DNA of 64,000 bases from Stenotrophomonas tumulicola (GTDB taxonomy: Bacteria > Pseudomonadota > Gammaproteobacteria > Xanthomonadales > Xanthomonadaceae), in assembly GCF_014117215.1 (NCBI RefSeq), contig NZ_JACGXS010000007.1, forward strand, positions 1-64,000, in the 5' to 3' direction. This document shows, piece by piece, positions 46,788-54,526 of this stretch. Both the position numbers and the translations under genes were made by a program. The notes beneath the pieces were generated by a model that did not search any database, was not told where the DNA came from, and was given only the letters and a program-made list of their open reading frames with translations. Within the stretch, counting starts at the first letter, position 1. Each line of letters begins with the position of its first letter.

Positions 46788-48326
46788 TCAATCCGGCTCC
46801 GGACCACAGAACATCTGGATCCGGTTCAATGCTGAGTCATCATAGTGCCTCTGGTCGTCCTCGACCTTGCTGGTGAAGCCTCTCAGTGCCATTCCCGGGG
46901 GGCACATGTGCTTGGTTCCCCACTCCCCCCACTGGGCTGGCGGCCGGCCTGTCAGTATCCAGCCGCCCGAGCAGAAGAGATTGAGGTTGCCCATCGCAGT
47001 ATCGTCGCCACTTCCCTGATCGGATTCGATACGCATCTGGAAGCCGACGGCATGACCGTAGTTCGGGCAAGCCTGGAAATCGTCCCATTCGCCGAAGGGT
47101 CCCTCCTTGCTCCTGATCTCCTTCTGCCCGTGTTCACCGCGTGGGGCGCAGCGGAAACGCACCGCATTGAGCGCGCTGTCGTCGTCATTCGCACCGTTTC
47201 CCTGGAACCTCTCGCCTTTCACGATCATGCCGAAGATGTAGTGGCGTTCGGGACACATGGCGATCGGTCCCCAGCTTCCCCAGCCTTCCTTTGCGTACGC
47301 CGGGTCGTCGGGCAGGACACGGTTGCGCACCGAAGTGGCACTGGAAGTTCCTTCAAGCCTGGTACGGGTCCAGTCGTTGTCGTGTACGGAGTGGACCTGC
47401 AACTGGCGCTTGTCCGTGTCGTAGGCGCCGACCAGCCAGGTGCCGTATTGAGGGGCGCCGGCATAATAGACAGGCACCGTGCCGAAGCTGCGCTTCCTGC
47501 CGATGTTCTTGTGCAGGTGCCCGGCGAAGATGGCCAGGACGGTATCTTCGTAACGTGCGATCAAGTCCGCGAACCGCCCGCCGTCGGCGCTGCCAGCGTC
47601 ATGTTTCCAATTGACGAAGGGCGCCTTGTGCATGTTCAGGATGACGCCATGGCCGGCGGCACGCGCCCATTCCAGTTCCTGCTCGAGGAAATCCAGGGAT
47701 TGGCTGACCAGGAACGTTGCCCTGCCTGAATCGAACTTGGTGGTATAGGTCGGTTCGTTCTGCAGCTGTATGGCCAGCAGTGTGTCGAACTGGAGGCTGT
47801 AGGCCATGCTGCCGTAATAGAGTGCCCAGCCGTTGTCTTTCCGGCTGATATCCAGCCTCCGGAAGGGATACGTTTCCGCATCGTGGCGCATTCGATAGAG
47901 CATGCCTGCAGCGCAGCCGTCGTCGGTACAGTCGCCGACGTTGTTCTGGTAGTCGTGGTTGCCCAGCCCCCAGTAGAAGTTCCCGTCATAGGCTTTGAAG
48001 GCCGTGTCGAACATGAAGTCGCGCTGCCAGCCATGGCCGAATGCGGTGATGTCTCCATTGATGAACCACGGCACCTGGCCCGTGCCGCCCTGGCTCTGGC
48101 GGTATGCGCGGACCGCCGCTGCCTGGCGCAGGATGAAGTCAGCAGAGCGACTTCTCTTCGTGCTTTCGGACTCATTCGTGCCGTCATCGCTTTTCTCTGT
48201 CCACGGATACTGGGGATCGGCCGTGACGACGAACCTGAGTACGCGCGCCTCGACCGCGGTGGTCAGTGCAGCGCCCAATGGCAGTGCCGCCGCGGCAAGC
48301 AGGAAGCGGGAAGGAAAGTACTTCAT
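46788..48326 (-). CDS. Exported metallophosphoesterase with C-terminal VMO-I-like domain
   Basis: This encodes 512 aa. The ATG at 48326 follows GGAGA and starts a signal peptide (MKYFPSRFLLAAAALPLGAA, cleavage near VEA). Residues 30-310 form a calcineurin-like phosphoesterase: TADPQYPW, FINGDITAFG, WGLGNHDYQNN, a lone His in ILNMHKAPF, and FAGHLHKNIG together supply the two-metal site. The C-terminal ~180 residues contain three similar segments with a Trp-Gly start, DD.ALN and a closing Cys (for instance WGSWGPIAMCPERHYIFG and WGEWGTKHMCPPGMALRG). This is the pattern of the VMO-I beta-prism fold, better known from animal egg proteins. The substrate is unknown. The gene is less GC-rich than its neighbours and sits inside the riboflavin cluster. 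Confidence 0.82.
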   Translation of the reverse strand: MKYFPSRFLLAAAALPLGAALTTAVEARVLRFVVTADPQYPWTEKSDDGTNESESTKRSRSADFILRQAAAVRAYRQSQGGTGQVPWFINGDITAFGHGWQRDFMFDTAFKAYDGNFYWGLGNHDYQNNVGDCTDDGCAAGMLYRMRHDAETYPFRRLDISRKDNGWALYYGSMAYSLQFDTLLAIQLQNEPTYTTKFDSGRATFLVSQSLDFLEQELEWARAAGHGVILNMHKAPFVNWKHDAGSADGGRFADLIARYEDTVLAIFAGHLHKNIGRKRSFGTVPVYYAGAPQYGTWLVGAYDTDKRQLQVHSVHDNDWTRTRLEGTSSATSVRNRVLPDDPAYAKEGWGSWGPIAMCPERHYIFGMIVKGERFQGNGANDDDSALNAVRFRCAPRGEHGQKEIRSKEGPFGEWDDFQACPNYGHAVGFQMRIESDQGSGDDTAMGNLNLFCSGGWILTGRPPAQWGEWGTKHMCPPGMALRGFTSKVEDDQRHYDDSALNRIQMFCGPEPD

Positions 48327-48687
48327 CGTCGGTCTCCTGGTGTGGAGACCTGAGGAGAGCTCCCCTTGCGCCCGAATGCAGTAGGGCGTCACCGACGCCG
48401 TTCGCAGTTCGCCATGGGATTTCCACAGCCAGGCCTGCCGTGGTGCCGGTCCTGCAGTCATGTGACGCGATGTGGACGACTGGCGTGGGGAAGTCGCTAC
48501 AGGACAGCGGGGCGGTTCTCCGCGAGGCGGATCCGGGCGTGCCACAGTGCCAAGCTGTACCGTTGCCGTCTCCGTCAGCCGGGGGCAATGCCCGTGTCGC
48601 GCCGGACGGGAGCGCAACGATGTGTTCGAGGCGACGGGCGGATCAGGCTGGTATCATGTCGCTGCCGGGTCATCCGGTAGATCAAAC
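48327..48687. other. Divergent intergenic region before the FMN riboswitch
   Basis: These 361 bases hold the phosphoesterase leader (with a hairpin over its ribosome binding site) and the promoter for the riboflavin operon. TATCAT at 48652-48657 is a possible -10, about 30 bases before the riboswitch, without a clear -35. Overlapping open frames here show no coding pattern. Confidence 0.5.
48331..48350 (-). promoter_or_regulatory. Hairpin that hides the phosphoesterase ribosome binding site
   Basis: On the minus strand GGTCTCC, a 6-base loop and GGAGACC form a perfect 7-bp stem. The GGAGA of the second arm is the Shine-Dalgarno sequence, 4-5 bases before the ATG. Folding would block initiation, so translation may be conditional. 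Confidence 0.5.
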
Positions 48688-48828
48688 GTCTTCAGGGCGG
48701 GGTGCGATTCCCCACCGGCGGTAGGTGCCTCGGGGCACGAGCCCGCGAGCGCCCCGGCCCATCGCCGGGGGTCAGCAGATCCGGTCCGAAGCCGGAGCCG
48801 ACGGTCATAGTCCGGATGAAAGAAGACG
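48688..48828 (+). promoter_or_regulatory. FMN riboswitch (RFN element)
   Basis: The conserved blocks appear in order: closing stem CGTCTTC with GAAGACG, AGGGCGGGGTGCGATTCCCC, ACCGGCGGTAGGT, GAGCCCGCGAGCG, GGTCAGCAGATCCGGT, CCGGAGCCGACGGTCATAG and TCCGGATGAAAGAAG. It precedes ribE by 80 bases. FMN binding should reduce expression of ribE and probably of the coupled ribB. No clear T-run terminator follows, so control by hiding the ribosome binding site is likely, as in other proteobacteria. Confidence 0.95.
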
Positions 48829-48908
48829 ATGCCACGGGATCCTCTGGCCCCTGTGTGCATCTGTTTGCCTTGCGGCGTTTTTCGCTCACTTTTCGCGGAG
48901 AACGTTAC

Positions 48909-49511
48909 TTGTTTACTGGAATCATCGAAGGCGTCGGCCACCTGGCCGCGCGAGACTCCATCGGCGGCGATGTCCGCTTTACCTTCCACGTCGGGAATCT
49001 GCCGTTCGACAGCGTGCAGCTGGGCGAGAGCATCGCCATCAACGGCGTCTGCCTGACCGTCATCGCGTTCGACAAAGACAGTTTCCAGGCCGACGCGTCC
49101 ACCGAGACCCTGGGCCTGACCACGCTGGGCCAGCTGGGCGAGGGCGCGGTCGTCAATCTCGAACGCGCCATGCGTCCGACCGACCGCCTCGGTGGCCACC
49201 TGGTCAGCGGGCATGTGGATGGACTCGGCCAGGTGCTGTCCATCCACGAGGACGCCCGCGCCCAGCGCTGGCGCTTCGCTGCGCCGGCCGCGCTGCGCCG
49301 CTACATCGCGAAGAAGGGCTCGATCTGCGTGGATGGGGTCAGCCTGACCGTCAACGAAGTGGACGACGAAGGCTTCGAAGTCGCGCTGATCCCGCACACC
49401 GTGGCCAATACCGCGTTCTCCGCCACCGGCGTGGGCAGTGCGATCAATCTTGAGATCGACCTGGTCGCCCGTTATGTGGAACGCCTGCTGGGTGAAGGAG
49501 CACGCGCATGA
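48909..49511 (+). CDS. ribE: Riboflavin synthase, alpha chain
   Basis: This enzyme dismutates two molecules of 6,7-dimethyl-8-ribityllumazine to riboflavin and a pyrimidine. TTG at 48909, eight bases after GGAG, begins (M)FTGIIEGVGHL, the invariant N terminus; the open frame continues upstream through the riboswitch but that part is not translated. It has 200 aa with two lumazine-binding repeats (about 1-97 and 98-195), each with an NGVCLT or DGVSLT motif. The stop overlaps the ribB ATG. Confidence 0.95.
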   Translation: MFTGIIEGVGHLAARDSIGGDVRFTFHVGNLPFDSVQLGESIAINGVCLTVIAFDKDSFQADASTETLGLTTLGQLGEGAVVNLERAMRPTDRLGGHLVSGHVDGLGQVLSIHEDARAQRWRFAAPAALRRYIAKKGSICVDGVSLTVNEVDDEGFEVALIPHTVANTAFSATGVGSAINLEIDLVARYVERLLGEGARA

Positions 49512-50608
49512 ATTTCGCCTCGATTCCGGACATCCTGGAAGACATCCGCCAGGGCCGCATGGTCGTCATCGTCGATGACGAAGACCGCGAGAACGAGGGC
49601 GACCTGATCATGGCCGCAGAGCTGGTCAAGCCGTCGGACATCAACTTCATGGTGACCCACGGGCGTGGCCTGGTGTGCCTGCCGCTCACCCGCACCCGCG
49701 CCGCCGACCTTGGCCTGGCACCGATGGTGCAGGCCAATACCGCCCAGTTCCAGACCAACTTCACCGTCAGCATCGAAGCCGCGGAAGGCGTGACCACGGG
49801 CATTTCCGCGCACGACCGCGCGCACACCATCCGTACGGCGGTGAAACCCAACGCGCGGCCCGCCGACCTGCATCAACCGGGCCATATCTTCCCCTTGATC
49901 GCGCAGCCCGGCGGCGTGCTGACCCGGGCCGGCCATACCGAAGCCGGCGTGGACCTGGCCATGCTGGCCGGGCTGGAACCGGCTGGCGTCCTGGTGGAAA
50001 TCCTCAACCCCGACGGCAGCATGGCGCGCCGCCCGGAACTGGAAGTGTTCGCCCGCGAGCACGGCCTGAAGATGGGTTCCATCGCCGACCTGATCGCCTA
50101 CCGCCTGGCCACCGAAAAGACCGTCGAGCGCGTGGACGAACGCGGGATCGACACCGAATTCGGCCCGTTCAACCTGGTGACCTACCGCGATCGCATCGCG
50201 CACGACCTGCATTTCGCGCTGGTACGCGGCGTGCCGGATGCGCAGACGCCGACGCTGGTGCGGGTACAGGTGGAAAATCCGCTGGCGGACCTGCTGCACT
50301 GGCGTCGCGATGACTTTGGCGTAGCCGCCACCGATGCGCTGCGCGCCATTGCGGCGGCCGACAACGGCGTGATGGTGGTCCTGTCCGCGCCGCGCGATGG
50401 AGAGGCGCTGCTGGCACGCCTGCGCCAGCAGCCACAGCCGGTGGTGCCCGGCAAGGACAAGGACGTGGGGCAGTGGCGGCGCAATGGCGCCGGGGCGCAG
50501 ATCCTGTCCGACCTGGGCCTGGGCAAGCTGCGCGTGCTGGGTACCCCGCGTCGGCAGATCGGCCTGGCCGGTTATGGCCTGGAAGTCGTGGAAACGCTGG
50601 GCTGCTGA
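49508..50608 (+). CDS. ribB: 3,4-dihydroxy-2-butanone 4-phosphate synthase with degenerate RibA-like domain
   Basis: This makes the four-carbon unit for lumazine synthesis from ribulose 5-phosphate. It has 366 aa. The RibB domain (about 1-205) has DDEDRENEGDLIMAAE, HGRGLVCLPL and the GHTEAGVDLAMLAG active-site segment. The rest aligns with GTP cyclohydrolase II (DRIAHDLHFALVRG onward), but the zinc-binding Cys cluster and catalytic residues are absent, so it is a RibBX-type protein with an inactive partner domain. True RibA activity must come from another gene outside the window. It has a 4-base overlap with ribE. Confidence 0.93.
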   Translation: MNFASIPDILEDIRQGRMVVIVDDEDRENEGDLIMAAELVKPSDINFMVTHGRGLVCLPLTRTRAADLGLAPMVQANTAQFQTNFTVSIEAAEGVTTGISAHDRAHTIRTAVKPNARPADLHQPGHIFPLIAQPGGVLTRAGHTEAGVDLAMLAGLEPAGVLVEILNPDGSMARRPELEVFAREHGLKMGSIADLIAYRLATEKTVERVDERGIDTEFGPFNLVTYRDRIAHDLHFALVRGVPDAQTPTLVRVQVENPLADLLHWRRDDFGVAATDALRAIAAADNGVMVVLSAPRDGEALLARLRQQPQPVVPGKDKDVGQWRRNGAGAQILSDLGLGKLRVLGTPRRQIGLAGYGLEVVETLGC

Positions 50609-50620
50609 GCCTGGCATGGC

Positions 50621-50649
50621 GTGCGCGGGCCCGCGAAGGGCCTGCGCAC
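50621..50649 (+). terminator. Hairpin between ribB and ribH
   Basis: GTGCGC-GGGCCC pairs with GGGCC-GCGCAC with small bulges. There is no T-run. Right after it, TAAACT at 50652-50657 may be a -10 for ribH, so the hairpin could partly separate two transcripts. Confidence 0.4.
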
Positions 50650-50687
50650 GGTAAACTTGGTCCCCTCTTACGTCCCCCAATCCGCAC

Positions 50688-51155
50688 ATGAGCCATTTCG
50701 AAGGCGATCTTCGCACTCCCGGGTCGGCGCGCTTCGCCATCGTGGCCAGCCGCTGGAACGCCCGCATCACCGACACCCTGGTGACCGGTGCCCGCCAGGC
50801 GCTGGCCGGCAATGGCATCAGCGAAAGCGAGGTGGATGTCATCCGCGTTCCCGGCGCATGGGAGATCCCCCTGGTCGCCGCGCGGCTGGCCGCAGCCCAC
50901 GAGCACGCCGCCATCATCACCCTGGGGTGCGTGATCCGCGGCGATACCCGCCATTACGAACATGTCGCCGACCGCTGCGCCGAAGGCTTGATGCGCGTGC
51001 AGCTGGATTTCGGCGTGCCGGTGATGAACGGTGTCCTTGCCGTGGAACGCGCCGAGGATGCCGAGGCACGCGCTGGCGGCAGCCATGGCAACAAGGGCGA
51101 GGAAGCCGCACTTGCGGCGTTGGAAATGGTCAATCTTCTGGAGCAGCTGCCATGA
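50688..51155 (+). CDS. ribH: 6,7-dimethyl-8-ribityllumazine synthase
   Basis: RibH condenses the pyrimidine with the four-carbon unit to the lumazine. It has 155 aa, the standard length. Motifs are [43 protein letters not shown] (catalytic His) and [16 protein letters not shown] with the GNKGEEAA phosphate loop. It starts 79 bases after ribB and overlaps nusB by four bases. Confidence 0.96.
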   Translation: MSHFEGDLRTPGSARFAIVASRWNARITDTLVTGARQALAGNGISESEVDVIRVPGAWEIPLVAARLAAAHEHAAIITLGCVIRGDTRHYEHVADRCAEGLMRVQLDFGVPVMNGVLAVERAEDAEARAGGSHGNKGEEAALAALEMVNLLEQLP

Positions 51156-51631
51156 ACAAGAACACCCAGGGCAGGCCGTCCGGGAAACCCGTACGCCGCG
51201 ATGGCGTCGATCCGGTGCTGCGTTCGCGCGCCCGCCGTCGCGCCGTGCAGGCGATCTATGCCTGGCAGATCTCCGGTGGCAACGGCCAGTCGCTGGTTGC
51301 GCAGTTCGCCCACGAACAGGCGCGTGAAGTCGCTGACCTGGCTTACTTCGAGGCCTTGGTGCACGGCGTGCTGGACAATCGACGTGACCTGGACGAGGCA
51401 CTGGCCCCGTTCATCGATCGTGGCATCGAAGAAGTGGATGCGATCGAACGCGCGGTGCTGCGCCTTTCTGCGTATGAGCTGCGTCTCCGTCCCGATGTGC
51501 CGTATCGCGTGGTGATCAACGAAGCCATCGAGTCGGCCAAGCGTTTCGGTTCCGAGCATGGCCACACCTATGTCAACGGCGTGCTGGACCGTGCGGCCGT
51601 GGAATGGCGCAAGGCCGAATCCGGAAACTGA
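51152..51631 (+). CDS. nusB: Transcription antitermination protein NusB
   Basis: NusB with NusE (ribosomal protein S10) binds boxA for antitermination of rRNA operons. It has 159 aa from ATG 51152, overlapping the ribH stop. The all-helical NusB domain (about 25-155) has [27 protein letters not shown], and [13 protein letters not shown] near the end. The ribH-nusB-thiL order is conserved in many proteobacteria. Confidence 0.96.
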   Translation: MNKNTQGRPSGKPVRRDGVDPVLRSRARRRAVQAIYAWQISGGNGQSLVAQFAHEQAREVADLAYFEALVHGVLDNRRDLDEALAPFIDRGIEEVDAIERAVLRLSAYELRLRPDVPYRVVINEAIESAKRFGSEHGHTYVNGVLDRAAVEWRKAESGN

Positions 51632-51645
51632 TCCGGATACCGCCC

Positions 51646-52608
51646 GTGTCGCTCACCGAGTTCGCCCTGATCGATCGCATCCGCGCCCGCAGCCGGGGCG
51701 GTGATGGCATCGTGCTCGGCATCGGCGACGACGCGGCGTTGCTGCAACCGTTGGCTGGCCATTGGCTGGCGGTCACGGCGGACACCCTCAACAGCGGGGT
51801 GCATTTTCCGCCGGAAACGTTGCCTGCCGACATCGGCTGGAAGACATTGGCGGTGAACCTCTCCGACCTTGCGGCGATGGGCGCTGCCCCTGCCTGGGGC
51901 ACGTTGGCCTTGTCGCTGCCGCACGCCGATGCCGCCTGGGTCGACGCCTTTGCCGATGGGTTCTTCGCGCTCGCCGATGCGCATGGGTGGCGTTTGATCG
52001 GTGGCGACACCACGCGTGGACCGTTGTCGTTGTCGGTGACTGCGTTCGGCCAGGTGCCACATGGCCGTGCGTTGCGCCGCGATGGCGCGCAGGTCGGCGA
52101 TGACATATGGGTGAGCGGTACGCTGGGCGATGCGGCAGGCGCGCTGAAGCTGTGGCAGGACAATGGGCTGGATGTCACCCGGCCAGCGGCCGACGCTGAC
52201 GTGGAGTTCCTGCGCCAGCGCCTGTTGCGGCCGACGCCGCGGGTCGAACTTGGCCTGGCGCTGCAGGGGATTGCGTCAGCCGCGGTGGACATCTCCGATG
52301 GATTGCTTGCGGACCTGGGGCATATCGCGGCCGGCAGTGCTGTCGGGGCGGACGTCGATGCCACGCGGGTACCGTTGTCCGGTCCGTTGCGTGCCGTGCT
52401 GGGCATGGCAGGAGCCCAGGCGTGTGCGTTGTCCGGTGGCGATGATTACGAACTCTGCTTCACCGCAGCACCAGGGCGGCGCGAGGACCTGCAACGGGTC
52501 TCTGCACGCCTGGGGCTACGGCTCACCTGCGTGGGGCAGACAACCGCAGGCAGCGGCGTATCCACTGGCCGGGATGATCCAGGGGCAGGCTACCAGCACT
52601 TCGCCTGA
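51646..52608 (+). CDS. thiL: Thiamine-monophosphate kinase ThiL
   Basis: ThiL phosphorylates thiamine phosphate to the active diphosphate. GTG at 51646 gives 320 aa starting VSLTEFALIDRI, the usual N terminus; an in-frame ATG at 51604 overlapping nusB is less likely. Motifs of the family are GIGDDAALLQP (metal and ATP), AVNLSDLAAMGA, IGGDTTRGPLSLSVTAFG and SGGDDYELCFTA. It ends the riboflavin/nusB/thiamine operon. The next gene is convergent, with 51 bases between stops and no evident terminator. Confidence 0.95.
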   Translation: MSLTEFALIDRIRARSRGGDGIVLGIGDDAALLQPLAGHWLAVTADTLNSGVHFPPETLPADIGWKTLAVNLSDLAAMGAAPAWGTLALSLPHADAAWVDAFADGFFALADAHGWRLIGGDTTRGPLSLSVTAFGQVPHGRALRRDGAQVGDDIWVSGTLGDAAGALKLWQDNGLDVTRPAADADVEFLRQRLLRPTPRVELGLALQGIASAAVDISDGLLADLGHIAAGSAVGADVDATRVPLSGPLRAVLGMAGAQACALSGGDDYELCFTAAPGRREDLQRVSARLGLRLTCVGQTTAGSGVSTGRDDPGAGYQHFA

Positions 52609-52659
52609 GTGGACGGTGGGCGCCACCATGCGGGTGCCACGGATTCCACCGGGGGGACA

Positions 52660-54114
52660 TCATGGGCGGGCCCGGTGATTCCCATCGATGGTCGATCCCG
52701 CTGTCACGGCTGCTGCGGGCCTGGGGCAAGCTGCCGTCGGCAGCACCTTGCCCGGATTGAGGATGCCATCCGGATCCAGCGCGGCCTTGATCGCACGCAT
52801 CGCGGCCAGCGTTTCCGGTGTGAATGCCTGCGCCATGAAATCACGCTTGGCCAGCCCGATGCCATGCTCACCCGACAGCGTGCCTTCAAGCGCCAGCGTC
52901 AGCGCGAAGATCTTCGGCAGGGCGGCATGCGCGCGTGCATTCTCGTCCGCGTCATCCGGGTGGTACAGGATGTTGACGTGCAGGTTCCCGTTGCCGGCAT
53001 GTCCAAAGGTCACGATGGTCAGGTCATGCTCGCGCGCCAACGCCTGCACCCCGGCCACCAGTTCCGGTATGCGCGATACCGGCACCACCACGTCTTCATT
53101 GATCTTGCCCGGTGCGACGCTGCGCAGCGCAGGCGAAAGCGCCTTGCGTGCGGCCCACAGTTTCTCCCGTGCCGCCCCTTCCATCGCCACGTCGAGGGCG
53201 AGCATGCCGTCCCCTTCGGCGGCCGTTGCAAGCGCCTGCAGCAGGTAGGGCAGGGTGTCGTGGTCGCCATCGGCTTCGATCAGCAGCATCGCGCCAGCAT
53301 CCGCTACGTCGGCGCCATTGAGCCGCAGCAACTGCAGGCTGCGGGCGTCCATGAACTCCAACCGCGTCGGCACCACCGGCTGCCCCATCACGCGCGACAC
53401 TGCCTGCGCTGCCGCATCGGCATCGCGGTACAACACGCGCAGCCCCGCCTGTGCCACCGGCAGCGCGGCCAGCTTCAACGTGGCTTCGACGATCAGCGCC
53501 AGCGTGCCTTCGCTGCCCACCAGCAGATGGGTCAGGTCATAGCCGGTAGCATCCTTGGTATAGGCACCACCGCACTGGATGATGTCGCCGCTGCCGGTGA
53601 CCGCGACCAGGCCCAGCACGTTGTCGCGACTGGTGCCGTACTTCACCGCGCGCGGGCCGCCGGCATTGCAGGCCAGGTTGCCACCGATGCTGCAGATGTC
53701 CGCGCTGGACGGATCCGGTGCCCAGAACAGCCCATGCGCCGACAGCGCATGCTGCAGGTCGCCGTTGAGGACGCCCGGCTCCACCACCGCGCAGCGGTCG
53801 CCTGGCCGTATTGAAAGAATGCGGTCCATGCGCGCGAACGACAGCACGATGCTGCCTTCCAGCGGCACCGCCGCGCCGGTGGTTCCGGTGCCCGCTCCCC
53901 GGGCTACCAGTGCGATCCGATGGCGGCGGCAGGCGCGTACCAGTGCCTGCACCTGCTCGCGTGATGTCGGCAGCGCGACGGCGGCGGGGCGCTGGTGGCG
54001 CCATGAGTTGTCCTGCGCATTGGCTTCCAGGGCGCCATCATCGGTGCGCCATCCCTCTGCACCGAGCAGCACGGACAGTTCGGTGGCCAGTTCGGCAGGG
54101 AGCATGTTGTTCAT
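52660..54114 (-). CDS. FAD-linked oxidase, GlcD / D-2-hydroxyacid dehydrogenase family
   Basis: This encodes a 484-aa flavoprotein that oxidises a D-2-hydroxyacid. A PCMH-type FAD-binding domain (about 40-220) has the ARGAGTGTTGAAVP phosphate loop and NLACNAGGPRAVKYG motif. The C-terminal oxidase domain has the active-site FGHAGNGNLHVN and GTLSGEHGIG segments. Family members act on glycolate, D-lactate or D-2-hydroxyglutarate; single-gene forms without glcE/glcF, as here, are often D-lactate or D-2-hydroxyglutarate dehydrogenases. ATG at 54114 follows a weak GGA. Confidence 0.88.
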   Translation of the reverse strand: MNNMLPAELATELSVLLGAEGWRTDDGALEANAQDNSWRHQRPAAVALPTSREQVQALVRACRRHRIALVARGAGTGTTGAAVPLEGSIVLSFARMDRILSIRPGDRCAVVEPGVLNGDLQHALSAHGLFWAPDPSSADICSIGGNLACNAGGPRAVKYGTSRDNVLGLVAVTGSGDIIQCGGAYTKDATGYDLTHLLVGSEGTLALIVEATLKLAALPVAQAGLRVLYRDADAAAQAVSRVMGQPVVPTRLEFMDARSLQLLRLNGADVADAGAMLLIEADGDHDTLPYLLQALATAAEGDGMLALDVAMEGAAREKLWAARKALSPALRSVAPGKINEDVVVPVSRIPELVAGVQALAREHDLTIVTFGHAGNGNLHVNILYHPDDADENARAHAALPKIFALTLALEGTLSGEHGIGLAKRDFMAQAFTPETLAAMRAIKAALDPDGILNPGKVLPTAACPRPAAAVTAGSTIDGNHRARP

Positions 54115-54160
54115 TTCGGTATCCACTGTAGAGCGGTTGCATGACCTGCTACGAACCCAA

Positions 54161-54526
54161 TCAGCCTTCCACGCGGAATGCATCGCGCAGCCAGTGCAGC
54201 CGGGGCGGATCGCCAGTGGCCTCCACCACATCGAAACGGCAAGGACGCTCGGCCAATGCCGGATGCGCCTGCAGGTACAGTTGTGCCGCCAGCGCCAGGC
54301 GTTGCTGCTTGCGTGCGTCCACCGATACCGCGCCACCGCCGAAATCGTGGCGTGCGCGGTAGCGCACTTCAACGAATACCACGGTGCCGTGGTCGTCCAT
54401 CACCCGGTCCAGTTCTCCGCCGCGGTAACGCGCGTTGCGCGCCAGCAGGCGCAGTCCCTCGTCACGAAGCAACTGCTCGGCAGCGGCTTCGACCGCTGCG
54501 CCACGGCGAGCCCTGTCAGTTGGCAT
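54161..54526 (-). CDS. yraN: YraN/UPF0102 family protein
   Basis: This encodes a 121-aa protein with a predicted endonuclease-like fold (Holliday-resolvase-type). The core is [20 protein letters not shown] followed by VVFVEVRYR, the E-D-ExK-like arrangement. The function is not settled. Its ATG lies inside the lpoA 3' end (11-base overlap), so it is cotranscribed with lpoA, the same arrangement as yraM-yraN in E. coli. Confidence 0.9.
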   Translation of the reverse strand: MPTDRARRGAAVEAAAEQLLRDEGLRLLARNARYRGGELDRVMDDHGTVVFVEVRYRARHDFGGGAVSVDARKQQRLALAAQLYLQAHPALAERPCRFDVVEATGDPPRLHWLRDAFRVEG

